64,000 bases of DNA, from NCBI RefSeq assembly GCF_002998435.1, contig NZ_CP027231.1, positions 1,715,001 to 1,779,000 on the forward strand, read 5' to 3'. The DNA comes from Bacteroides zoogleoformans. GTDB lineage: Bacteria; Bacteroidota; Bacteroidia; Bacteroidales; Bacteroidaceae. Positions 8,978 to 17,532 of this stretch are shown here, in pieces; the stretch's first letter is position 1, and every line of letters begins with the position of its first letter. The position numbers and the translations under genes are program-made. The notes beneath the pieces were generated by a model, which was given only the letters and a program-made list of their open reading frames with translations, made no database searches and was not told the DNA's origin.

Positions 8978-9967
8978 ATGGAAGATATTATTGAACCGGT
9001 GAGCAAGGAATTGCTGAAAGCAGAGTTGACTGAGGAGAGGCGCTTACGCATGACGAACAGAAGCAACAACCAGATATACATCATCACGGCTCAGGATTCG
9101 CCGAACACGATGAGGGAGATAGGGCGTTTGCGTGAGATTGCGTTTCGTGCTGCGGGAGGAGGAACCGGCAAGTCCATGGATATAGATGAGTATGACGTGA
9201 TGGAGAACCCCTACAAGCAACTGATTGTATGGAATCCGGAGGCTGAAGAAATTTTGGGCGGCTATCGTTATATTTTGGGCACGGATGTACGTTTGGACGA
9301 ACATGGTGCTCCTGTATTGGCTACGGCGCATATGTTCAACTTCTCCGAAAAATTCCTCAAGGAGTATCTTCCTACCACCATCGAGTTGGGGCGTTCGTTC
9401 GTCACCTTGGAATACCAGTCTACGCGCAACGACAGCAAAGGGTTGTTTGCTTTGGATAATTTGTGGGACGGGTTGGGTGCATTGACGGTAGTGATGCCAA
9501 ACGTGAGGTATTTCTTTGGAAAGGTCACCATGTACCCCAGCTATCATCGGCAGGGACGCGATATGATTCTTTATTTCCTCCGGAAGCATTTTGCCGATAA
9601 AGATAACTTGATTATCCCGACGAAATCGCTGGTTTTAGAGTCGGACGAGAAAGAGTTGGAGGCTTTGTTCTGTAAAGATACCTTCAAAGAAGATTATAAA
9701 ATACTGAATAGTGAGATACGCAGACTGGGCTATAATATTCCTCCTTTAGTGAATGCTTACATGGGGCTCAGCCCCACGATGCGTATGTTCGGTACAGCCA
9801 TCAACTACGGTTTCGGCGATGTGGAGGAGACAGGCATTCTGATTGCCGTGGATGAGATTTTGGCAGAGAAACGCGTGCGCCACATACAGTCGTTCATAGA
9901 GAGTGAACCGGAAGCGTGCCGGCTGACATCAGGCGCAAACAAAGTGGTGTACAAAAGCGGCTGTTAG
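8978..9967 (+). CDS. glsB: GNAT-fold N-acyltransferase, probable glycine N-acyltransferase GlsB
   Basis: A 329-residue protein of the OlsB/'hemolysin' acyltransferase family, which carries out acyl-ACP-dependent N-acylation of an amino acid to start aminolipid synthesis. The stretch from about residue 30 to 220 shows the expected pattern, including GGYRYILG and the ELGRSFV segment. The C-terminal 100 residues match the longer Bacteroidetes forms. In Bacteroides the acceptor is glycine, giving commendamide-type N-acylglycine that GlsA then completes. It is transcribed with the upstream acyltransferase. Confidence 0.82.
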   Translation: MEDIIEPVSKELLKAELTEERRLRMTNRSNNQIYIITAQDSPNTMREIGRLREIAFRAAGGGTGKSMDIDEYDVMENPYKQLIVWNPEAEEILGGYRYILGTDVRLDEHGAPVLATAHMFNFSEKFLKEYLPTTIELGRSFVTLEYQSTRNDSKGLFALDNLWDGLGALTVVMPNVRYFFGKVTMYPSYHRQGRDMILYFLRKHFADKDNLIIPTKSLVLESDEKELEALFCKDTFKEDYKILNSEIRRLGYNIPPLVNAYMGLSPTMRMFGTAINYGFGDVEETGILIAVDEILAEKRVRHIQSFIESEPEACRLTSGANKVVYKSGC

Positions 9968-10047
9968 CGGTTGATTGTGATGCGCGACGTGCTTGCGGAA
10001 AGAGATTTTTCAGACGCCTTCATCTTTATTCCTGACCTAACCTCTAT

Positions 10048-11373
10048 CTACACCGCCGGCAGACTGTTTCCGTTTATCTTGCGGTAAAGGTCGAGCGCAT
10101 ACACATCCGTCATGCCCGATATGTAATCAAGCACCGCTTGTACTTTCTCGTAGAGTGCGGATGCCTTTATGTTGTATTGATCGGATACGCGGTTGATGAG
10201 CAGTTGCGAATACGCCTTTTCCGGCGATCGCACGGCATCAATCATCAGCTCGAGCAACGTGCTGATGATGCGGAAACCCGCCAACTCGATGTCCAATACG
10301 TCCTGCGAACGATAGATCTTCTTCATCGAAACGTCGGCACAATGCTTGTAGGCTGCGGCAGGCCGTGCGGAGATGTGCCGGATGAGGTTTCCCTCAAACT
10401 CTCCTTCCAGAATCTTCTCTTCATTGTTCAAGAATGCCTCGGTGCACTCGCCGATGAGCAGTCCGATGGTGCTGGAGCGCAGGTAGGCTATCTGTTCATT
10501 GACGTCGCTGACAATCTCCAGCGTCTTGAGCATATGCTTCTTTCGTTCGTCGGTGAAATAGGATAGCAGCAATTCCTGTGTCTCTTTTGAGGTAAGAATC
10601 TTCAGTTTGTGAGCATCCTCGATGTCCATCATCTGATAGCAGATGTCGTCGGCAGCTTCCACAAGATATACCAGCGGGTGGCGGGCGTATCTCAGCGGGG
10701 CATCGTTCAGTTTTTTCATCCCCAACTCTTCGGCAATGCGGCGGAAGCTCTCCTCTTCCGTGGTGAAGAAACCGAACTTCGACTTCTTTCCTGCCAGACT
10801 TGATGAGAAAGGATATTTCACAATGCTTGCCAGAGTGGGGTAAGTGAGAACGAAGCCCCCTTTTCGCCGGCCTTCAAACTGATGGGTGAGCAGTCGGAAA
10901 GCATTGGCATTTCCTTCGAAGTGCGTCAAGTCTTCCCATTGGGCGGATGTGAGATGCGCTTTCAAATCTATTCCTTTGCCTTCGGAGAAGTAGGTGGAAA
11001 TGGCTCGTTCGCCCGAATGGCCGAAGGGAGGGTTGCCCAAATCGTGAGCCAGGCAAGCGGCCGAAACAATCGAACCGATTTCGGGCAGAAAGGAGTGCTG
11101 CAACTCCGGGCGGCGGGCAAGGATGGCCTTCGACACATCGTTACCCAACGAACGTCCCACACACGACACCTCTAAGCTGTGCGTCAGTCGGTTGTGAACA
11201 AAGACGCTACCCGGCAAAGGGAATACTTGTGTCTTGTTCTGCAATCGGCGAAACGGGGCGGAAAAAACAAGACGGTCGTAGTCTCGTTGAAACTCCGAGC
11301 GGTTTTCGTGCCGTTCGCGGTGAAACTCTTCCAATCCGAAGCGCTTGGCAGATATAAGCGTGTTCCAATCCAT
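10048..11373 (-). CDS. dgt: Deoxyguanosinetriphosphate triphosphohydrolase-like protein
   Basis: An HD-superfamily hydrolase of 441 residues, expected to cleave dNTPs (classically dGTP) to the nucleoside and tripolyphosphate. The HD-domain metal ligands are visible as RLTHSLEV (first His), AHDLGNPPFGH (HD pair plus the family GHSGE segment) and a later Asp in the EAADDICYQ helix. The N-terminal segment FQRDYDRLVFSAPFRRL is diagnostic of dGTPases. It stands alone on the minus strand; dut, also in dNTP control, begins divergently 207 bases away. Confidence 0.93.
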   Translation of the reverse strand: MDWNTLISAKRFGLEEFHRERHENRSEFQRDYDRLVFSAPFRRLQNKTQVFPLPGSVFVHNRLTHSLEVSCVGRSLGNDVSKAILARRPELQHSFLPEIGSIVSAACLAHDLGNPPFGHSGERAISTYFSEGKGIDLKAHLTSAQWEDLTHFEGNANAFRLLTHQFEGRRKGGFVLTYPTLASIVKYPFSSSLAGKKSKFGFFTTEEESFRRIAEELGMKKLNDAPLRYARHPLVYLVEAADDICYQMMDIEDAHKLKILTSKETQELLLSYFTDERKKHMLKTLEIVSDVNEQIAYLRSSTIGLLIGECTEAFLNNEEKILEGEFEGNLIRHISARPAAAYKHCADVSMKKIYRSQDVLDIELAGFRIISTLLELMIDAVRSPEKAYSQLLINRVSDQYNIKASALYEKVQAVLDYISGMTDVYALDLYRKINGNSLPAV

Positions 11374-11499
11374 ATATTCAAATCAATTTAGGGGCTGTTG
11401 AAGTTTGCTTGGCTTTTCTTCCCGAGCTTTCTTATTATTTAACTGCAAATGTACCATTATTTTGTATCAAATTCCGTATTTTCGCCCATTAAATGTGAC

Positions 11500-11546
11500 A
11501 GGCGGCATTCGTGGCTCTTGAAGAGCCGGCATTGTGCCTCCTGCCT
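11500..11546 (+). other. Imperfect stem-loop upstream of dut
   Basis: GGCTCTT (11513-11519) and AAGAGCC (11521-11527) form the tip, and outer GGC/GCC blocks extend the arm. It lies in the divergent dgt-dut region, 35 bases before the dut start. It could be a 5'-UTR structure or a dispersed repeat; no U-run follows. Confidence 0.35.
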
Positions 11547-11580
11547 TTCGTGATTAATAACAACCCGTAATTTGTGGATC

Positions 11581-12018
11581 ATGCTGAATGTACAAATAAT
11601 CAACAAGTCAAAGCATCCTCTTCCTGCTTATGCCACTGAATTATCTGCCGGAATGGATCTTCGTGCCAACCTCGACAGGCCGATTACGTTGGCCCCAATG
11701 CAAAGATGTCTGGTGCCTACAGGACTTTATATCGCCCTGCCCGCAGGATTTGAAGCGCAAGTGCGTCCCCGCAGCGGGCTGGCCCTGAAAAAGGGCATCA
11801 CGGTGTTGAACTCTCCCGGAACCATTGACGCCGATTATCGCGGTGAAATCTGTGTCATCCTCATCAACCTTTCTGCCGAAGCCTTTGTGATAGAAGACGG
11901 CGAACGCATAGCCCAAATGGTGATAGCCCGCCACGAGCAAGCCGTTTGGCTGGAAACAGAGGTGCTGGACGAGACCGAACGTGGTGCCGGCGGTTTCGGA
12001 CATACAGGAAAAAAATGA
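11581..12018 (+). CDS. dut: Deoxyuridine 5'-triphosphate nucleotidohydrolase (dUTPase)
   Basis: Trimeric dUTPase converts dUTP to dUMP and pyrophosphate, keeping uracil out of DNA. The five family motifs are visible: AGMDLRA (1), PRSGLA (2), [11 protein letters not shown] (3), GERIAQMVI (4) and the Gly-rich C-terminal [10 protein letters not shown] (5). The ATG at 11581 gives the usual 145 residues; a TTG three codons upstream is less likely. It heads a four-gene plus-strand run, with 9 bases to the TPR gene. Confidence 0.97.
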   Translation: MLNVQIINKSKHPLPAYATELSAGMDLRANLDRPITLAPMQRCLVPTGLYIALPAGFEAQVRPRSGLALKKGITVLNSPGTIDADYRGEICVILINLSAEAFVIEDGERIAQMVIARHEQAVWLETEVLDETERGAGGFGHTGKK

Positions 12019-12027
12019 GGATTTAAG

Positions 12028-13881
12028 ATGCGAAGAATGAAATATATCAGACAGGTAACGTTTTTCTTGCTCTTTTCTCTGACCTGCTCTTCGTGCGGTG
12101 CCTTGGTCGGAGGTGTTGTTGGCGGTACAGTCGCGGCTTTGATTCCTGTTGTCACCGCGAATGGGGCAGTCAAGAAAGACAAGAAAAAACTTAAAAAGCA
12201 GGATGCCCATCCGACGCCACAGCTCACCGACGAGGAGCAGCGGCGCTACGACTACTTCTTCCTTGAGGCGGCACGCTTAAAGGTGCGGAAAGAATATGCC
12301 GCAGCTTTCGACTTGCTGCAACACTGCCTGACGATTGCTCCCGATGATCCTTCGGCTTTGTACGAGATAGCCCAATATTACTTATTCCTCAAACAAGTGA
12401 CGTTGGCGCAGGCCGCTCTGGAAAAAGCGGTAGAGAATGCTCCTGACAATTATTGGTATAGTCAGGCCTTGGTCGGTATCTATATGCAGCAAAACGAAAC
12501 GGACCAGGCTACGGAACTGCTGGAAAAAATGGCAACACGTTTCTCCGATAGGATGGATCCGCTGTATAGTTTGTTGGAAATCTACAACAAGGCCGAGACC
12601 TACGACAAGGTAATCGGCATACTGAACAAGTTAGAGAAAAAAATAGGCAAGAGCGAACAGCTCAGCATGGAGAAGTTCCGCATTTATTTGCAGCAGAAAG
12701 ACGATAAGCGCGCTTTTCATGAGATAGAGAGCCTGGTGGAGGAATATCCCAGCGACATGCGCTATCAGGTGGTGCTGGGCGATGCTTATATGCAGAACGG
12801 CAAGAGCGACAAGGCCTACGACATTTACAAGAAAGTGCTGACCGAGGAACCCGACAACGTAATGGCCATGTACTCGTTGGCCTCTTATTACGATCAGACG
12901 GGGCAGAAGGAACTTTACGAACAGCAGTTGGACACGCTGCTCCTGAACAGGAAAGTAGCTTCGGATGTGAAAGTGAACGTGATGCGCCGTTTCATTGTGC
13001 AAAATGAACAGGAAGGGCGAGACAGTACCCGTGTGCTCACCCTCTTCGACCGCATCATGGAGCAAGACCCCGACGACACCGGTCTGCCGATGCTGTATGC
13101 CCAATATCTTCTTTCGAAAAAGATGAACGAACAGACGTGGCCGGTGCTGAGGCAAGTGTTGGTCATCGACCCCACCAATACGGCAGCACGTATGATGCTT
13201 GTGGGCGAGGCCGTGCGCAAGGAAGACAACAAGGATTTGATGGCCCTGTGTGAAGCCGGAGTGGAGTCGAATCCCGATATGCTGGAGTTTTATTACTATC
13301 TGGTCATTTCTTATAATCAGGCGGAACGCTTGGACGATGCCCTGAACGTTTGCCTCAAAGCGCTGACGCATGTCACCGACGAGAGCAATAAGGAAATGGT
13401 GTCGAACTTCTATGCCATTATGGGCGATATCTACCATACCAAGAGCCGCAATCTCGATGCCTATGCCGCCTACGACTCGTCTTTGGTCTATAACCCGTCG
13501 AACATCGATACGCTGAACAATTATGCCTACTACCTCTCCTTGGAACGTCGTGACTTGGACAAAGCGGAAGAGATGAGCTACAAGACTGTAAAGGCCGATC
13601 CGAACAATCCCACTTACCTCGACACTTATGCGTGGATATTGTTTGTGAAGGGAAACTATGCCGAAGCAAGGCTCTACATAGACGAAGCCGTGAAGAACGA
13701 TACCGAGAAAAGCAACGTGGTGGTAGAGCATTGCGGTGACATCTACTACATGACGGGCGATGCGGAAGGAGCCATGAATTTCTGGAAACAAGCTTGGGAT
13801 GGAGGTAACCGCTCCGATACGTTGAAACAGAAAATTCAGAAAAAGAAATACATAGTCGATGAAAACAAACCTGCTCAATAG
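12028..13881 (+). CDS. TPR-repeat lipoprotein
   Basis: A 617-residue protein made almost entirely of tetratricopeptide repeats after a lipoprotein signal peptide with a lipobox-like TCSSC (about residues 19-23) and a Gly/Val/Ala-rich stretch. Repeats with the A-L-Y/A-P pattern run from about residue 70 to 590. Such proteins are scaffolds in the periplasm or at the outer membrane. Its 3' end overlaps the DUF4292 lipoprotein gene by 23 bases, and both precede an EnvC-like gene, so a role in envelope assembly is plausible but inferred. An in-frame ATG three codons in could be the true start. Confidence 0.85.
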   Translation: MRRMKYIRQVTFFLLFSLTCSSCGALVGGVVGGTVAALIPVVTANGAVKKDKKKLKKQDAHPTPQLTDEEQRRYDYFFLEAARLKVRKEYAAAFDLLQHCLTIAPDDPSALYEIAQYYLFLKQVTLAQAALEKAVENAPDNYWYSQALVGIYMQQNETDQATELLEKMATRFSDRMDPLYSLLEIYNKAETYDKVIGILNKLEKKIGKSEQLSMEKFRIYLQQKDDKRAFHEIESLVEEYPSDMRYQVVLGDAYMQNGKSDKAYDIYKKVLTEEPDNVMAMYSLASYYDQTGQKELYEQQLDTLLLNRKVASDVKVNVMRRFIVQNEQEGRDSTRVLTLFDRIMEQDPDDTGLPMLYAQYLLSKKMNEQTWPVLRQVLVIDPTNTAARMMLVGEAVRKEDNKDLMALCEAGVESNPDMLEFYYYLVISYNQAERLDDALNVCLKALTHVTDESNKEMVSNFYAIMGDIYHTKSRNLDAYAAYDSSLVYNPSNIDTLNNYAYYLSLERRDLDKAEEMSYKTVKADPNNPTYLDTYAWILFVKGNYAEARLYIDEAVKNDTEKSNVVVEHCGDIYYMTGDAEGAMNFWKQAWDGGNRSDTLKQKIQKKKYIVDENKPAQ

Positions 13882-14449
13882 AACTGTACTGAAAGCATTC
13901 CGCTATTTGCCTTTGATGCTTTTGCTTGCCATATGCCTTGCCGGATGTAAGACTTCGCGCATGGTCGGTAAGGATGCCGAAGATACCGGTTATCTTTCCT
14001 CCAAAGTACAACTGACAGTTCCTCATAAGGATGCTGTGCTCACAGTGAACGGCACCATGAAACTGAAAGAGGGTGAGCGCATGCAACTCTCTTTCCTGAT
14101 GCCTATTCTCCGCACGGAGGTGGCGCGTATGGAGGTCACACCGGATACTATTATGCTGGTAGACCGTATGGGAAAGCGTTACGTGCAGGCCACGCGCAAA
14201 GAGCTGAGGCGCGTACTGCCCAAGAAAGCTGATTTCGCCCGGCTGGAGAAGCTGCTCTATGCCGCTTCCAAACCCGATGGCAAAAAGACACTGACGGGCA
14301 GGGAGCTGGGCATTCCCTCTCTGGCGAAAGGAAAACTCGTCTTTTCAGATTTCTCGAACAAGGGATTCACGTTGTCTCCCACTCAACTCTCGCAAAAGTA
14401 TAGAAAGGTGGAATTGGAGGAATTGCTGGAGATGTTGATGAATCTTTAA
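13859..14449 (+). CDS. DUF4292 family lipoprotein
   Basis: A 196-residue putative lipoprotein with a signal peptide ending LAICLAGC (Cys near residue 29). The rest is a LolA/LolB-like beta-rich sequence recognised as DUF4292, whose role is not firmly established; by fold it may bind lipid or lipoprotein at the outer membrane. It starts inside the end of the TPR gene (23-base overlap) and is followed 16 bases later by the EnvC-like gene, so the three are probably translated together. Confidence 0.82.
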   Translation: MKTNLLNRTVLKAFRYLPLMLLLAICLAGCKTSRMVGKDAEDTGYLSSKVQLTVPHKDAVLTVNGTMKLKEGERMQLSFLMPILRTEVARMEVTPDTIMLVDRMGKRYVQATRKELRRVLPKKADFARLEKLLYAASKPDGKKTLTGRELGIPSLAKGKLVFSDFSNKGFTLSPTQLSQKYRKVELEELLEMLMNL

Positions 14450-14465
14450 TCAATATATATCATTC

Positions 14466-15746
14466 ATGAAACGTTTCTTTTCTGTTCTTATAACTTGCTG
14501 CTGTCTGGCTCTTCCGATTCATGCTCAGTCTAATAAGCTGATCAAAGAGCTTGAAAGCCGACGCGTGAATTTGCAAAAGCAGATTGCGGAGTCGGAGACG
14601 CTGTTGGTCACTACGCGGAAAGATGTGGGAAGTCAGCTCAGTGGCCTTGCCGCACTGACCGGGCAGATAGAAGAACGGAAGCGTTATATCCTTGCCATAA
14701 ACAATGATGTTGAGGCGATAGAACGTGAGTTGGGCGTGTTAGGGCGTCAGCTTGTGCGCCTGCAAAACGATTTGAAAGACAAGAAGCAGAAGTACGAATC
14801 GTCTGTTCAATATCTATATAAGAATCGTTCCATCGAAGAGAAGCTGATGTTTATCTTCTCTGCCCAGACGCTGGCTCAAACCTACCGCCGCATGCGTTAT
14901 GTGCGCGAATATGCCACCTACCAGCGTCTGCAAGGCGAAGAGGTTTTGAAAAAACAGGAGCAGGTGAATCGTAAGCAGGAGGAGCTCCGGCAGGTAAAGG
15001 CCGCCAAAGAAGGCTTGCTGAAGGAGCGTGAGGCCGAAAAAGCCCGCTTGGAGGTGCAAGAGAAAGAGAAAAAGACACTGGTTGCCAACCTGAAGAAGAA
15101 ACAGCGGGGCTTGCAGGATGAAATCGGGAAGAAACGTCGCGAGGCCGATCGGCTGAACGCCCGCATTGACCGGTTGATAGCCGAAGAGATAGAAAAAGCC
15201 CGTAAGCGTGCCGAGGAAGAGGCGCGGCGCGAAACCGCCGCACGCAAAAAGGCGGGTGAGAAGACGGAGAATAGACCCCAAAAGATGCCTTTGGAGACTT
15301 ATTCCATGAGCAAGACCGACCGTGAACTTTCCGGCAGTTTTGTCAATAATCGGGGAAAACTGCCGATGCCCATCACCGGTGCTTATATTATTGTCAGCCA
15401 CTACGGTCAGTATGCCGTAGAGGGATTGCGCAACGTCAAGCTCGATAATAAAGGCATTGACATTCAAGGCAGACCGGGCGCGCAGGCCCGTGCCATCTTC
15501 AACGGTAAGGTGGCGGCGGTGTTCCAATTGAACGGATTGTTCAACATTCTTGTCCGCCACGGCAATTACATTTCAGTATATTGCAATCTTTCTTCCGTTT
15601 CGGTGAAGCAGGGCGACAATGTCGTCACCAAGCAGGCGCTTGGAGAAATCTTTTCCGATGGAGCGAGCGGTGGGCGCACGGTGCTTCACTTCCAGTTGAG
15701 AAAGGAAAAGGAGAAGCTGAATCCCGAGGCGTGGCTCAACAGGTAA
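14466..15746 (+). CDS. envC: EnvC-like murein hydrolase activator (degenerate M23/LytM domain)
   Basis: A 426-residue secreted protein: signal peptide (about 1-20), long coiled coil (about 22-270) and a C-terminal LytM/M23 domain (about 295-426). Zinc-binding positions appear altered: NKGIDI where active enzymes have HxGxD, YCNLSS where YxHL is usual, and LHFQL at the last motif. The same kind of loss is seen in E. coli EnvC, which activates amidases at the septum rather than cutting peptidoglycan itself. I infer the same role here. It ends 5 bases from the convergent argE-like gene. Confidence 0.9.
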   Translation: MKRFFSVLITCCCLALPIHAQSNKLIKELESRRVNLQKQIAESETLLVTTRKDVGSQLSGLAALTGQIEERKRYILAINNDVEAIERELGVLGRQLVRLQNDLKDKKQKYESSVQYLYKNRSIEEKLMFIFSAQTLAQTYRRMRYVREYATYQRLQGEEVLKKQEQVNRKQEELRQVKAAKEGLLKEREAEKARLEVQEKEKKTLVANLKKKQRGLQDEIGKKRREADRLNARIDRLIAEEIEKARKRAEEEARRETAARKKAGEKTENRPQKMPLETYSMSKTDRELSGSFVNNRGKLPMPITGAYIIVSHYGQYAVEGLRNVKLDNKGIDIQGRPGAQARAIFNGKVAAVFQLNGLFNILVRHGNYISVYCNLSSVSVKQGDNVVTKQALGEIFSDGASGGRTVLHFQLRKEKEKLNPEAWLNR

Positions 15747-15751
15747 AGAGA

Positions 15752-16822
15752 TTAAATCTTTATCCCATCCAGCAGCTCCAGATAAAGTGCGATGGCTTCT
15801 TCAATCTCTTTGATGAAGATAAACTCATCGGCCGTATGAGAGCGTGCACTCTTTCCGGGTCCCATCTTCAGGGAGGGGAACGTCATCAAGGCTTGGTCGG
15901 ACAGCGTAGGTGAGCCGAAAGGTGTTCGCCCCATGGCAATGGCTTTCTGCACGACAGGGTGTTCGAGCGGTACGTGCGACGAACTTAAACGGAAAGAACG
16001 GGGAGTGGCTTGGCAGGTGATATGCTTCTTTATCTCGTCAAACAGTTCGCGGTTGCTGTAGCATTCATTGCCGCGTATGTCCACCGTAAACGTGCAGCGA
16101 TCGGGAATGACGTTGTGTTGCGTTCCGGCATTTATTACAGTCACACTCATCTTTACCGGACCCAGCAGGGGTGATTCTTTTACAAAGCGATAATCGCGGA
16201 ACCAGGCAATATCTTCCAATACCTTGTAAATAGCGTTGTCTCCTTCATTTCGTGCGGCATGTCCTGATTTGCCGGTTGCGGTCACGTCCAGCACCATCAG
16301 CCCTTTCTCTGCCACGGCAGGTTGCATTTCCGTCGGTTCGCCCACAATGGCAAATTGTATGGGAGGTAATTCCGGCAATACGCTTTCTATGCCATCCTTG
16401 CCCGATACTTCTTCTTCGCACGAGGCAAGAAAGACCAGATTGTAGGTTTGTGTGGTGCGGCACAGCTGTAGGAACACTTGCAGCAGGCTGACTACGCTTG
16501 CGCCGGCATCGTTACTGCCCAGTCCGTACAGTTTTCCGTTGCTTTCCTGTGCGGGTACAAACGGGTCTTTTCTCCACCCGCTTACGGGTTTCACCGTATC
16601 TATGTGGGAGTTCAACAGGATGGTGGGTTTTTTCAGGTCGAACATCGGGCTGAGACACCATATGTTGTTGCCTTTTCTGCCCGTAGCCATGCCTTGCATT
16701 TCGATGTGGCTTTGCAGGAAGTCAGCCGCCTTCTCTTCATCGCGGCTTATGGAGGGGATGCTGATGAGCGACTTCAGCAGTCCGATGGCTTCTGACGCTA
16801 AGCCGGGTATGTCGTAGTTCAT
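15752..16822 (-). CDS. argE: M20-family N-acyl-ornithine deacylase (ArgE-type)
   Basis: A 356-residue M20 metallopeptidase. Visible motifs are the first metal ligand in NSHIDTV, GSNDAGAS (bridging Asp), CEEE with the catalytic Glu pair, and GEPTEMQ. The family removes the acyl group from N-acetylornithine or relatives in arginine synthesis. Bacteroides are known to use N-succinyl intermediates (succinylornithine carbamoyltransferase), so the substrate could be the succinyl or acetyl derivative; sequence alone does not decide. No other arg gene lies in the window. Confidence 0.85.
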   Translation of the reverse strand: MNYDIPGLASEAIGLLKSLISIPSISRDEEKAADFLQSHIEMQGMATGRKGNNIWCLSPMFDLKKPTILLNSHIDTVKPVSGWRKDPFVPAQESNGKLYGLGSNDAGASVVSLLQVFLQLCRTTQTYNLVFLASCEEEVSGKDGIESVLPELPPIQFAIVGEPTEMQPAVAEKGLMVLDVTATGKSGHAARNEGDNAIYKVLEDIAWFRDYRFVKESPLLGPVKMSVTVINAGTQHNVIPDRCTFTVDIRGNECYSNRELFDEIKKHITCQATPRSFRLSSSHVPLEHPVVQKAIAMGRTPFGSPTLSDQALMTFPSLKMGPGKSARSHTADEFIFIKEIEEAIALYLELLDGIKI

Positions 16823-17224
16823 AATGCTGTGGAGTTATTATCTGTTTTGAATGCAAAATTACGTATAAATCCTGAGAAAGGATAAAAGGAAAACAAACTT
16901 AACAAAAGGAATCGAATTCATCTTATTTCCAATGTGGCCTTTACCTTTTTTTATTATTTTTGCCGCCGGAATAAGGCTGCTTACTCCGGAAATTGAATAA
17001 AGAAAGAGGCGTTATGCTTATCTTGTAAAGTTGAAACCTGAGAATTTTCAAAATTGATGCAAGAGATTGGCATAGTGGTTCTCACGCTATAGCGTGGGCT
17101 GCTATTACCATATTTGTATCAAAGGTTTCTCAGGACCCCGGCTTTACGATGGTGCATTGCAGTTTCACGCTTCGTGATTTATAAATGTACTTTTGTGGAC
17201 TGAGAGTACATAAAACGCAAAAAA
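16823..17224. other. Non-coding region with three hairpins
   Basis: The 402-base gap has no credible gene. It contains a hairpin at 16966-16989 (CCGGAATAAG/CTTACTCCGG), a perfect 14-base palindrome CACGCTATAGCGTG at 17083-17096, and a small hairpin TCACGCTTCGTGA at 17165-17177. The stretch from about 17040 to 17180 has the look of a dispersed Bacteroides repeat, but I could not compare copies. A TACTTTTG -7 element follows at 17188-17195. Confidence 0.55.
17188..17195 (+). promoter_or_regulatory. Bacteroidetes -7 element before the small membrane protein
   Basis: TACTTTTG matches TAnnTTTG and lies 29 bases before the ATG at 17225. No good TTG is present at the -33 distance, so this is a partial match. 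Confidence 0.45.
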
Positions 17225-17422
17225 ATGAAAGATATTATTTATAACTACATGACTTTCGGGGAAGACTATTGGTGGGAGTTTTTCATCGTTTGGTTACTTC
17301 TTATAATAGTGGCTCGCATTCCTAATTTTATAAACTTTCACAAGATGGATCTGATAATTCCGGGATTTTTCTTTGTGGTCTGGTATATACTGGAAGTACT
17401 TCGTTATCTACGCTTGATATAA
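17225..17422 (+). CDS. Small two-span membrane protein, unknown
   Basis: A 65-residue hydrophobic protein with two predicted membrane spans (about residues 17-31 and 44-60). Aromatic residues lie at the interfaces, and the connecting loop is NFINFHKMD. I do not recognise a family. A good ATG and the -7 element upstream support it as a real gene. It precedes the acyl-CoA synthetase by 110 bases, but nothing ties the two functionally. Confidence 0.6.
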   Translation: MKDIIYNYMTFGEDYWWEFFIVWLLLIIVARIPNFINFHKMDLIIPGFFFVVWYILEVLRYLRLI

Positions 17423-17532
17423 AGGCGAGGAATTTAGACGTTTTTTCAGTGTTTACGGATAAATGCTGAAAAAGACGGATGGTTTCAGATGAAACCACTA
17501 CCTTTGCGGCATATTTATTAATTCACAGGATT

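Noticed and set aside
16850-17220. tRNA or other known RNA gene in the gap after argE
   Set aside because: Hairpins are present but no cloverleaf, T-loop or other known RNA core could be found.
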